Of a DNA stretch of 64,000 nt, positions 27,401 through 39,748 are shown piece by piece; within the stretch, counting starts at the first letter, position 1; every line of letters begins with the position of its first letter. This DNA is from Patiria miniata. Its lineage: Eukaryota; Echinodermata; Asteroidea; Valvatida; Asterinidae. The stretch spans positions 62,001-126,000 of the forward strand of contig NW_024037063.1 in NCBI RefSeq assembly GCF_015706575.1. Reading direction: 5' to 3'. The notes below the pieces were generated by a model, which saw nothing but the letters and a program-made list of their open reading frames with translations, was not told the origin of the DNA and searched no databases. The position numbers and the translations under genes are program-made.

Positions 27401-30400
27401 TGTCAGCGGGCTTCGCTCCGTGGTGTGTTTACATGCTATATCTCGTATTGGCGGTATCTTGTTATGAAAAATTTCTGATTTTTTTGACATGTATCGAGAG
27501 CTAGTTAGTCTGGCAACAACGTCCAACAAGTTTGAAGTCCGTAGACCCAATACTCGTGGAGAAAATGTGACATAAGCAAGAATATTTTGCCCGAGTTTGT
27601 TTCTGTGCGTAAATTGCCATAGAGTAGGCTGTCAGCGGGCTTCGCTCCGTGGTGTGTTTATATGCTATATCTCAAATCGGCGGTATCTTGTTATGAAAAA
27701 TTTCTGATTTTTTTGACATGTATCGAGAGCTAGTTAGTCTGGCAACAACGTCCAACAAGTTTGAAGTCCGTAGACCCAATACTCGTGGAGAAAATGTGAC
27801 ATAAGCAAGAATATTATGCCCGAGTTTGTTTCTGTGCGTAAATTGCCATAGAGTAGGCTGTCAGCGGGCTTCGCTCCGTGGTGTGTTTATATGCTATATC
27901 TCGTTTCGGCGGTATCTTGTTATGAAAAATTCTGATTTTTTTGACATGTATCGAGAGCTAGTTAGTCTGGCAACAACGTCCAACAAGTTTGAAGTCCGTA
28001 GACCCAATACTCGTGGAGAAAATGTGACATAAGCAAGAATATTATGCCCGAGTTTGTTTCTGTGCGTAAATTGCCATAGAGTAGGCTGTCAGCGGGCTTC
28101 GCTCCGTGGTGTGTTTATATGCTATATCTCAACGGCGGTATCTTGTTATGAAAAATTTCTGATTTTTTTGACATGTATCGAGAGCTAGTTAGTCTGGCAA
28201 CAACGTCCAACAAGTTTGAAGTCCGTAGACCCAATACTCGTGGAGAAAATGTGACATAAGCAAGAATATTATGCCCGAGTTTGTTTCTGTGCGTAAATTG
28301 CCATAGAGTAGGCTGTCAGCGGGCTTCGCTCCGTGGTGTGTTTACATGCTATATCTCGTTTTGGCGGTATCTTGTTATGAAAAATTTCTGATTTTTTTGA
28401 CATGTATCGAGAGCTAGTTAGTCTGGCAACAACGTCCAACAAGTTTGAAGTCCGTAGACCCAATACTCGTGGAGAAAATGTGACATAAGCAAGAATATTT
28501 TGCCCGAGTTTGTTTCTGTGCGTAAATTGCCATAGAGTAGGCTGTCAGCGGGCTTCGCTCCGTGGTGTGTTTATATGCTATATCTCGTTTTGGCGGTATC
28601 TTGTTATGAAAAATTCTGATTTTTTTGACATGTATCGAGAGCTAGTTAGTCTGGCAACAACGTCCAACAAGTTTGAAGTCCGTAGACCCAATACTCGTGG
28701 AGAAAATGTGACATAAGCAAGAATATTATGCCCGAGTTTGTTTCTGTGCGTAAATTGCCATAGAGTAGGCTGTCAGCGGGCTTCGCTCCGTGGTGTGTTT
28801 ACATGCTATATCTCGTTTCGGCGGTATCTTGTTATGAAAAATTTCTGATTTTTTTGACATGTATCGAGAGCTAGTTAGTCTGGCAACAACGTCCAACAAG
28901 TTTGAAGTCCGTAGACCCAATACTCGTGGAGAAAATGTGACATAAGCAAGAATATTTTGCCCGAGTTTGTTTCTGTGCGTAAATTGCCATAGAGTAGGCT
29001 GTCAGCGGGCTTCGCTCCGTGGTGTGTTTATATGCTATATCTCAAATCGGCGGTATCTTGTTATGAAAAATTTCTGATTTTTTTGACATGTATCGAGAGC
29101 TAGTTAGTCTGGCAACAACGTCCAACAAGTTTGAAGTCCGTAGACCCAATACTCGTGGAGAAAATGTGACATAAGCAAGAATATTATGCCCGAGTTTGTT
29201 TCTGTGCGTAAATTGCCATAGAGTAGGCTGTCAGCGGGCTTCGCTCCGTGGTGTGTTTACATGCTATATCTCGTTTTGGCGGTATCTTGTTATGAAAAAA
29301 TTCTGATTTTTTTGACATGTATCGAGAGCTAGTTAGTCTGGCAACAACGTCCAACAAGTTTGAAGTCCGTAGACCCAATACTCGTGGAGAAAATGTGACA
29401 TAAGCAAGAATATTATGCCCGAGTTTGTTTCTGTGCGTAAATTGCCATAGAGTAGGCTGTCAGCGGGCTTCGCTCCGTGGTGTGTTTACATGCTATATCT
29501 CGTTTTGGCGGTATCTTGTTATGAAAAATTTCTGATTTTTTTGACATGTATCGAGAGCTAGTTAGTCTGGCAACAACGTCCAACAAGTTTGAAGTCCGTA
29601 GACCCAATACTCGTGGAGAAAATGTGACATAAGCAAGAATATTTGCCCGAGTTTGTTTCTGTGCGTAAATTGCCATAGAGTAGGCTGTCAGCGGGCTTCG
29701 CTCCGTGGTGTGTTTATATGCTATATCTCAAATCGGCGGTATCTTGTTATGAAAAATTTCTGATTTTTTTGACATGTATCGAGAGCTAGTTAGTCTGGCA
29801 ACAACGTCCAACAAGTTTGAAGTCCGTAGACCCAATACTCGTGGAGAAAATGTGACATAAGCAAGAATATTTTGCCCGAGTTTGTTTCTGTGCGTAAATT
29901 GCCATAGAGTAGGCTGTCAGCGGGCTTCGCTCCGTGGTGTGTTTATATGCTATATCTCAATCGGCGGTATCTTGTTATGAAAAATTTCTGATTTTTTTGA
30001 CATGTATCGAGAGCTAGTTAGTCTGGCAACAACGTCCAACAAGTTTGAAGTCCGTAGACCCAATACTCGTGGAGAAAATGTGACATAAGCAAGAATATTA
30101 TGCCCGAGTTTGTTTCTGTGCGTAAATTGCCATAGAGTAGGCTGTCAGCGGGCTTCGCTCCGTGGTGTGTTTATATGCTATATCTCAAATCGGCGGTATC
30201 TTGTTATGAAAAATTTCTGATTTTTTTGACATGTATCGAGAGCTAGTTAGTCTGGCAACAACGTCCAACAAGTTTGAAGTCCGTAGACCCAATACTCGTG
30301 GAGAAAATGTGACATAAGCAAGAATATTATGCCCGAGTTTGTTTCTGTGCGTAAATTGCCATAGAGTAGGCTGTCAGCGGGCTTCGCTCCGTGGTGTGTT

Positions 30401-33400
30401 TACATGCTATATCTCGTTTTGGCGGTATCTTGTTATGAAAAATTTCTGATTTTTTTGACATGTATCGAGAGCTAGTTAGTCTGGCAACAACGTCCAACAA
30501 GTTTGAAGTCCGTAGACCCAATACTCGTGGAGAAAATGTGACATAAGCAAGAATATTTTGCCCGAGTTTGTTTCTGTGCGTAAATTGCCATAGAGTAGGC
30601 TGTCAGCGGGCTTCGCTCCGTGGTGTGTTTACATGCTATATCTCAAATCGGCGGTATCTTGTTATGAAAAATTTCTGATTTTTTTGACATGTATCGAGAG
30701 CTAGTTAGTCTGGCAACAACGTCCAACAAGTTTGAAGTCCGTAGACCCAATACTCGTGGAGAAAATGTGACATAAGCAAGAATATTTTGCCCGAGTTTGT
30801 TTCTGTGCGTAAATTGCCATAGAGTAGGCTGTCAGCGGGCTTCGCTCCGTGGTGTGTTTATATGCTATATCTCAAATCGGCGGTATCTTGTTATGAAAAA
30901 TTTCTGATTTTTTTGACATGTATCGAGAGCTAGTTAGTCTGGCAACAACGTCCAACAAGTTTGAAGTCCGTAGACCCAATACTCGTGGAGAAAATGTGAC
31001 ATAAGCAAGAATATTATGCCCGAGTTTGTTTCTGTGCGTAAATTGCCATAGAGTAGGCTGTCAGCGGGCTTCGCTCCGTGGTGTGTTTATATGCTATATC
31101 TCAAATCGGCGGTATCTTGTTATGAAAAATTTCTGATTTTTTTGACATGTATCGAGAGCTAGTTAGTCTGGCAACAACGTCCAACAAGTTTGAAGTCCGT
31201 AGACCCAATACTCGTGGAGAAAATGTGACATAAGCAAGAATATTTGCCCGAGTTTGTTTCTGTGCGTAAATTGCCATAGAGTAGGCTGTCAGCGGGCTTC
31301 GCTCCGTGGTGTGTTTACATGCTATATCTCGTTTTGGCGGTATCTTGTTATGAAAAATTTCTGATTTTTTTGACATGTATCGAGAGCTAGTTAGTCTGGC
31401 AACAACGTCCAACAAGTTTGAAGTCCGTAGACCCAATACTCGTGGAGAAAATGTGACATAAGCAAGAATATTATGCCCGAGTTTGTTTCTGTGCGTAAAT
31501 TGCCATAGAGTAGGCTGTCAGCGGGCTTCGCTCCGTGGTGTGTTTATATGCTATATCTCAAATCGGCGGTATCTTGTTATGAAAAATTTCTGATTTTTTT
31601 GACATGTATCGAGAGCTAGTTAGTCTGGCAACAACGTCCAACAAGTTTGAAGTCCGTAGACCCAATACTCGTGGAGAAAATGTGACATAAGCAAGAATAT
31701 TATGCCCGAGTTTGTTTCTGTGCGTAAATTGCCATAGAGTAGGCTGTCAGCGGGCTTCGCTCCGTGGTGTGTTTATATGCTATATCTCGTTTTGGCGGTA
31801 TCTTGTTATGAAAAATTCTGATTTTTTTGACATGTATCGAGAGCTAGTTAGTCTGGCAACAACGTCCAACAAGTTTGAAGTCCGTAGACCCAATACTCGT
31901 GGAGAAAATGTGACATAAGCAAGAATATTTTGCCCGAGTTTGTTTCTGTGCGTAAATTGCCATAGAGTAGGCTGTCAGCGGGCTTCGCTCCGTGGTGTGT
32001 TTACATGCTATATCTCGTTTTGGCGGTATCTTGTTATGAAAAATTTCTGATTTTTTTGACATGTATCGAGAGCTAGTTAGTCTGGCAACAACGTCCAACA
32101 AGTTTGAAGTCCGTAGACCCAATACTCGTGGAGAAAATGTGACATAAGCAAGAATATTTTGCCCGAGTTTGTTTCTGTGCGTAAATTGCCATAGAGTAGG
32201 CTGTCAGCGGGCTTCGCTCCGTGGTGTGTTTATATGCTATATCTCAAATCGGCGGTATCTTGTTATGAAAAATTTCTGATTTTTTTGACATGTATCGAGA
32301 GCTAGTTAGTCTGGCAACAACGTCCAACAAGTTTGAAGTCCGTAGACCCAATACTCGTGGAGAAAATGTGACATAAGCAAGAATATTATGCCCGAGTTTG
32401 TTTCTGTGCGTAAATTGCCATAGAGTAGGCTGTCAGCGGGCTTCGCTCCGTGGTGTGTTTACATGCTATATCTCAAATCGGCGGTATCTTGTTATGAAAA
32501 ATTTCTGATTTTTTTGACATGTATCGAGAGCTAGTTAGTCTGGCAACAACGTCCAACAAGTTTGAAGTCCGTAGACCCAATACTCGTGGAGAAAATGTGA
32601 CATAAGCAAGAATATTTTGCCCGAGTTTGTTTCTGTGCGTAAATTGCCATAGAGTAGGCTGTCAGCGGGCTTCGCTCCGTGGTGTGTTTATATGCTATAT
32701 CTCGTTTTGGCGGTATCTTGTTATGAAAAATTTCTGATTTTTTTGACATGTATCGAGAGCTAGTTAGTCTGGCAACAACGTCCAACAAGTTTGAAGTCCG
32801 TAGACCCAATACTCGTGGAGAAAATGTGACATAAGCAAGAATATTTTGCCCGAGTTTGTTTCTGTGCGTAAATTGCCATAGAGTAGGCTGTCAGCGGGCT
32901 TCGCTCCGTGGTGTGTTTACATGCTATATCTCGTTTTGGCGGTATCTTGTTATGAAAAATTTCTGATTTTTTTGACATGTATCGAGAGCTAGTTAGTCTG
33001 GCAACAACGTCCAACAAGTTTGAAGTCCGTAGACCCAATACTCGTGGAGAAAATGTGACATAAGCAAGAATATTATGCCCGAGTTTGTTTCTGTGCGTAA
33101 ATTGCCATAGAGTAGGCTGTCAGCGGGCTTCGCTCCGTGGTGTGTTTATATGCTATATCTCAAATCGGCGGTATCTTGTTATGAAAAATTTCTGATTTTT
33201 TTGACATGTATCGAGAGCTAGTTAGTCTGGCAACAACGTCCAACAAGTTTGAAGTCCGTAGACCCAATACTCGTGGAGAAAATGTGACATAAGCAAGAAT
33301 ATTATGCCCGAGTTTGTTTCTGTGCGTAAATTGCCATAGAGTAGGCTGTCAGCGGGCTTCGCTCCGTGGTGTGTTTACATGCTATATCTCGTTTTGGCGG

Positions 33401-36400
33401 TATCTTGTTATGAAAAATTTCTGATTTTTTTGACATGTATCGAGAGCTAGTTAGTCTGGCAACAACGTCCAACAAGTTTGAAGTCCGTAGACCCAATACT
33501 CGTGGAGAAAATGTGACATAAGCAAGAATATTATGCCCGAGTTTGTTTCTGTGCGTAAATTGCCATAGAGTAGGCTGTCAGCGGGCTTCGCTCCGTGGTG
33601 TGTTTACATGCTATATCTCGTTTTGGCGGTATCTTGTTATGAAAAATTTCTGATTTTTTTGACATGTATCGAGAGCTAGTTAGTCTGGCAACAACGTCCA
33701 ACAAGTTTGAAGTCCGTAGACCCAATACTCGTGGAGAAAATGTGACATAAGCAAGAATATTTTGCCCGAGTTTGTTTCTGTGCGTAAATTGCCATAGAGT
33801 AGGCTGTCAGCGGGCTTCGCTCCGTGGTGTGTTTATATGCTATATCTCAAATCGGCGGTATCTTGTTATGAAAAATTTCTGATTTTTTTGACATGTATCG
33901 AGAGCTAGTTAGTCTGGCAACAACGTCCAACAAGTTTGAAGTCCGTAGACCCAATACTCGTGGAGAAAATGTGACATAAGCAAGAATATTTTGCCCGAGT
34001 TTGTTTCTGTGCGTAAATTGCCATAGAGTAGGCTGTCAGCGGGCTTCGCTCCGTGGTGTGTTTATATGCTATATCTCAAATCGGCGGTATCTTGTTATGA
34101 AAAAATTCTGATTTTTTTGACATGTATCGAGAGCTAGTTAGTCTGGCAACAACGTCCAACAAGTTTGAAGTCCGTAGACCCAATACTCGTGGAGAAAATG
34201 TGACATAAGCAAGAATATTATGCCCGAGTTTGTTTCTGTGCGTAAATTGCCATAGAGTAGGCTGTCAGCGGGCTTCGCTCCGTGGTGTGTTTATATGCTA
34301 TATCTCAAATCGGCGGTATCTTGTTATGAAAAATTTCTGATTTTTTTGACATGTATCGAGAGCTAGTTAGTCTGGCAACAACGTCCAACAAGTTTGAAGT
34401 CCGTAGACCCAATACTCGTGGAGAAAATGTGACATAAGCAAGAATATTTTGCCCGAGTTTGTTTCTGTGCGTAAATTGCCATAGAGTAGGCTGTCAGCGG
34501 GCTTCGCTCCGTGGTGTGTTTATATGCTATATCTCGTTTCGGCGGTATCTTGTTATGAAAAATTCTGATTTTTTTGACATGTATCGAGAGCTAGTTAGTC
34601 TGGCAACAACGTCCAACAAGTTTGAAGTCCGTAGACCCAATACTCGTGGAGAAAATGTGACATAAGCAAGAATATTATGCCCGAGTTTGTTTCTGTGCGT
34701 AAATTGCCATAGAGTAGGCTGTCAGCGGGCTTCGCTCCGTGGTGTGTTTATATGCTATATCTCAAATCGGCGGTATCTTGTTATGAAAAATTTCTGATTT
34801 TTTTGACATGTATCGAGAGCTAGTTAGTCTGGCAACAACGTCCAACAAGTTTGAAGTCCGTAGACCCAATACTCGTGGAGAAAATGTGACATAAGCAAGA
34901 ATATTTTGCCCGAGTTTGTTTCTGTGCGTAAATTGCCATAGAGTAGGCTGTCAGCGGGCTTCGCTCCGTGGTGTGTTTACATGCTATATCTCGTTTTGGC
35001 GGTATCTTGTTATGAAAAAATTCTGATTTTTTTGACATGTATCGAGAGCTAGTTAGTCTGGCAACAACGTCCAACAAGTTTGAAGTCCGTAGACCCAATA
35101 CTCGTGGAGAAAATGTGACATAAGCAAGAATATTTTGCCCGAGTTTGTTTCTGTGCGTAAATTGCCATAGAGTAGGCTGTCAGCGGGCTTCGCTCCGTGG
35201 TGTGTTTATATGCTATATCTCGTTTCGGCGGTATCTTGTTATGAAAAATTTCTGATTTTTTTGACATGTATCGAGAGCTAGTTAGTCTGGCAACAACGTC
35301 CAACAAGTTTGAAGTCCGTAGACCCAATACTCGTGGAGAAAATGTGACATAAGCAAGAATATTATGCCCGAGTTTGTTTCTGTGCGTAAATTGCCATAGA
35401 GTAGGCTGTCAGCGGGCTTCGCTCCGTGGTGTGTTTATATGCTATATCTCAAATCGGCGGTATCTTGTTATGAAAAATTCTGATTTTTTTGACATGTATC
35501 GAGAGCTAGTTAGTCTGGCAACAACGTCCAACAAGTTTGAAGTCCGTAGACCCAATACTCGTGGAGAAAATGTGACATAAGCAAGAATATTATGCCCGAG
35601 TTTGTTTCTGTGCGTAAATTGCCATAGAGTAGGCTGTCAGCGGGCTTCGCTCCGTGGTGTGTTTATATGCTATATCTCAAATCGGCGGTATCTTGTTATG
35701 AAAAATTTCTGATTTTTTTGACATGTATCGAGAGCTAGTTAGTCTGGCAACAACGTCCAACAAGTTTGAAGTCCGTAGACCCAATACTCGTGGAGAAAAT
35801 GTGACATAAGCAAGAATATTTTGCCCGAGTTTGTTTCTGTGCGTAAATTGCCATAGAGTAGGCTGTCAGCGGGCTTCGCTCCGTGGTGTGTTTACATGCT
35901 ATATCTCGTTTTGGCGGTATCTTGTTATGAAAAAATTCTGATTTTTTTGACATGTATCGAGAGCTAGTTAGTCTGGCAACAACGTCCAACAAGTTTGAAG
36001 TCCGTAGACCCAATACTCGTGGAGAAAATGTGACATAAGCAAGAATATTTTGCCCGAGTTTGTTTCTGTGCGTAAATTGCCATAGAGTAGGCTGTCAGCG
36101 GGCTTCGCTCCGTGGTGTGTTTATATGCTATATCTCAAATCGGCGGTATCTTGTTATGAAAAATTTCTGATTTTTTTGACATGTATCGAGAGCTAGTTAG
36201 TCTGGCAACAACGTCCAACAAGTTTGAAGTCCGTAGACCCAATACTCGTGGAGAAAATGTGACATAAGCAAGAATATTATGCCCGAGTTTGTTTCTGTGC
36301 GTAAATTGCCATAGAGTAGGCTGTCAGCGGGCTTCGCTCCGTGGTGTGTTTACATGCTATATCTCGTTTTGGCGGTATCTTGTTATGAAAAAATTCTGAT

Positions 36401-38153
36401 TTTTTTGACATGTATCGAGAGCTAGTTAGTCTGGCAACAACGTCCAACAAGTTTGAAGTCCGTAGACCCAATACTCGTGGAGAAAATGTGACATAAGCAA
36501 GAATATTATGCCCGAGTTTGTTTCTGTGCGTAAATTGCCATAGAGTAGGCTGTCAGCGGGCTTCGCTCCGTGGTGTGTTTACATGCTATATCTCGTTTTG
36601 GCGGTATCTTGTTATGAAAAATTTCTGATTTTTTTGACATGTATCGAGAGCTAGTTAGTCTGGCAACAACGTCCAACAAGTTTGAAGTCCGTAGACCCAA
36701 TACTCGTGGAGAAAATGTGACATAAGCAAGAATATTTTGCCCGAGTTTGTTTCTGTGCGTAAATTGCCATAGAGTAGGCTGTCAGCGGGCTTCGCTCCGT
36801 GGTGTGTTTATATGCTATATCTCAAATCGGCGGTATCTTGTTATGAAAAATTTCTGATTTTTTTGACATGTATCGAGAGCTAGTTAGTCTGGCAACAACG
36901 TCCAACAAGTTTGAAGTCCGTAGACCCAATACTCGTGGAGAAAATGTGACATAAGCAAGAATATTGCCCGAGTTTGTTTCTGTGCGTAAATTGCCATAGA
37001 GTAGGCTGTCAGCGGGCTTCGCTCCGTGGTGTGTTTACATGCTATATCTCGTTTTGGCGGTATCTTGTTATGAAAAATTTCTGATTTTTTTGACATGTAT
37101 CGAGAGCTAGTTAGTCTGGCAACAACGTCCAACAAGTTTGAAGTCCGTAGACCCAATACTCGTGGAGAAAATGTGACATAAGCAAGAATATTATGCCCGA
37201 GTTTGTTTCTGTGCGTAAATTGCCATAGAGTAGGCTGTCAGCGGGCTTCGCTCCGTGGTGTGTTTATATGCTATATCTCAAATCGGCGGTATCTTGTTAT
37301 GAAAAATTCTGATTTTTTTGACATGTATCGAGAGCTAGTTAGTCTGGCAACAACGTCCAACAAGTTTGAAGTCCGTAGACCCAATACTCGTGGAGAAAAT
37401 GTGACATAAGCAAGAATATTATGCCCGAGTTTGTTTCTGTGCGTAAATTGCCATAGAGTAGGCTGTCAGCGGGCTTCGCTCCGTGGTGTGTTTATATGCT
37501 ATATCTCAAATCGGCGGTATCTTGTTATGAAAAATTCTGATTTTTTTGACATGTATCGAGAGCTAGTTAGTCTGGCAACAACGTCCAACAAGTTTGAAGT
37601 CCGTAGACCCAATACTCGTGGAGAAAATGTGACATAAGCAAGAATATTATGCCCGAGTTTGTTTCTGTGCGTAAATTGCCATAGAGTAGGCTGTCAGCGG
37701 GCTTCGCTCCGTGGTGTGTTTACATGCTATATCTCGTTTTGGCGGTATCTTGTTATGAAAAATTTCTGATTTTTTTGACATGTATCGAGAGCTAGTTAGT
37801 CTGGCAACAACGTCCAACAAGTTTGAAGTCCGTAGACCCAATACTCGTGGAGAAAATGTGACATAAGCAAGAATATTTTGCCCGAGTTTGTTTCTGTGCG
37901 TAAATTGCCATAGAGTAGGCTGTCAGCGGGCTTCGCTCCGTGGTGTGTTTATATGCTATATCTCAAATCGGCGGTATCTTGTTATGAAAAAATTCTGATT
38001 TTTTTGACATGTATCGAGAGCTAGTTAGTCTGGCAACAACGTCCAACAAGTTTGAAGTCCGTAGACCCAATACTCGTGGAGAAAATGTGACATAAGCAAG
38101 AATATTATGCCCGAGTTTGTTTCTGTGCGTAAATTGCCATAGAGTAGGCTGTC

Positions 38154-38379
38154 AGCGGGCTTCGCTCCGTGGTGTGTTTATATGCTATATCTCAAATTGG
38201 CGGTATCTTGTGAAAAATTTCTGATTTTTTTGACATGTATCGAGAGCTAGTTAGTCTGGCAACAACGTCCAACAAGTTTGAAGTCCGTAGACCCAATACT
38301 CGTGGAGAAAATGTGACATAAGCAAGAATATTATGCCCGAGTTTGTTTCTGTGCGTAAATTGCCATAGAGTAGGCTGTC
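38154..38379 (+). repeat. 226-bp monomer with TTA loss in TTGTTATG
   Basis: CTTGTTATGAAA reads CTTGTGAAA near 38207-38214, a 3-bp loss. The hypervariable block is the uncommon AAATTGG. A different 3-bp loss in the same motif occurs six units later. Confidence 0.88.
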
Positions 38380-39522
38380 AGCGGGCTTCGCTCCGTGGTG
38401 TGTTTACATGCTATATCTCGTTTTGGCGGTATCTTGTTATGAAAAATTCTGATTTTTTTGACATGTATCGAGAGCTAGTTAGTCTGGCAACAACGTCCAA
38501 CAAGTTTGAAGTCCGTAGACCCAATACTCGTGGAGAAAATGTGACATAAGCAAGAATATTTTGCCCGAGTTTGTTTCTGTGCGTAAATTGCCATAGAGTA
38601 GGCTGTCAGCGGGCTTCGCTCCGTGGTGTGTTTATATGCTATATCTCAAATCGGCGGTATCTTGTTATGAAAAATTTCTGATTTTTTTGACATGTATCGA
38701 GAGCTAGTTAGTCTGGCAACAACGTCCAACAAGTTTGAAGTCCGTAGACCCAATACTCGTGGAGAAAATGTGACATAAGCAAGAATATTTTGCCCGAGTT
38801 TGTTTCTGTGCGTAAATTGCCATAGAGTAGGCTGTCAGCGGGCTTCGCTCCGTGGTGTGTTTACATGCTATATCTCGTTTTGGCGGTATCTTGTTATGAA
38901 AAATTCTGATTTTTTTGACATGTATCGAGAGCTAGTTAGTCTGGCAACAACGTCCAACAAGTTTGAAGTCCGTAGACCCAATACTCGTGGAGAAAATGTG
39001 ACATAAGCAAGAATATTATGCCCGAGTTTGTTTCTGTGCGTAAATTGCCATAGAGTAGGCTGTCAGCGGGCTTCGCTCCGTGGTGTGTTTACATGCTATA
39101 TCTCGTTTTGGCGGTATCTTGTTATGAAAAATTTCTGATTTTTTTGACATGTATCGAGAGCTAGTTAGTCTGGCAACAACGTCCAACAAGTTTGAAGTCC
39201 GTAGACCCAATACTCGTGGAGAAAATGTGACATAAGCAAGAATATTATGCCCGAGTTTGTTTCTGTGCGTAAATTGCCATAGAGTAGGCTGTCAGCGGGC
39301 TTCGCTCCGTGGTGTGTTTATATGCTATATCTCAAATCGGCGGTATCTTGTTATGAAAAATTTCTGATTTTTTTGACATGTATCGAGAGCTAGTTAGTCT
39401 GGCAACAACGTCCAACAAGTTTGAAGTCCGTAGACCCAATACTCGTGGAGAAAATGTGACATAAGCAAGAATATTATGCCCGAGTTTGTTTCTGTGCGTA
39501 AATTGCCATAGAGTAGGCTGTC

Positions 39523-39748
39523 AGCGGGCTTCGCTCCGTGGTGTGTTTATATGCTATATCTCAAATCGGCGGTATCTTATGAAAAATTTCTGATTTTTTT
39601 GACATGTATCGAGAGCTAGTTAGTCTGGCAACAACGTCCAACAAGTTTGAAGTCCGTAGACCCAATACTCGTGGAGAAAATGTGACATAAGCAAGAATAT
39701 TTTGCCCGAGTTTGTTTCTGTGCGTAAATTGCCATAGAGTAGGCTGTC
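39523..39748 (+). repeat. 226-bp monomer with GTT loss in TTGTTATG
   Basis: CTTGTTATGAAA reads CTTATGAAA near 39575-39583. Slippage between the two TT steps of TTGTT explains this and the related loss at 38207. Confidence 0.88.
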
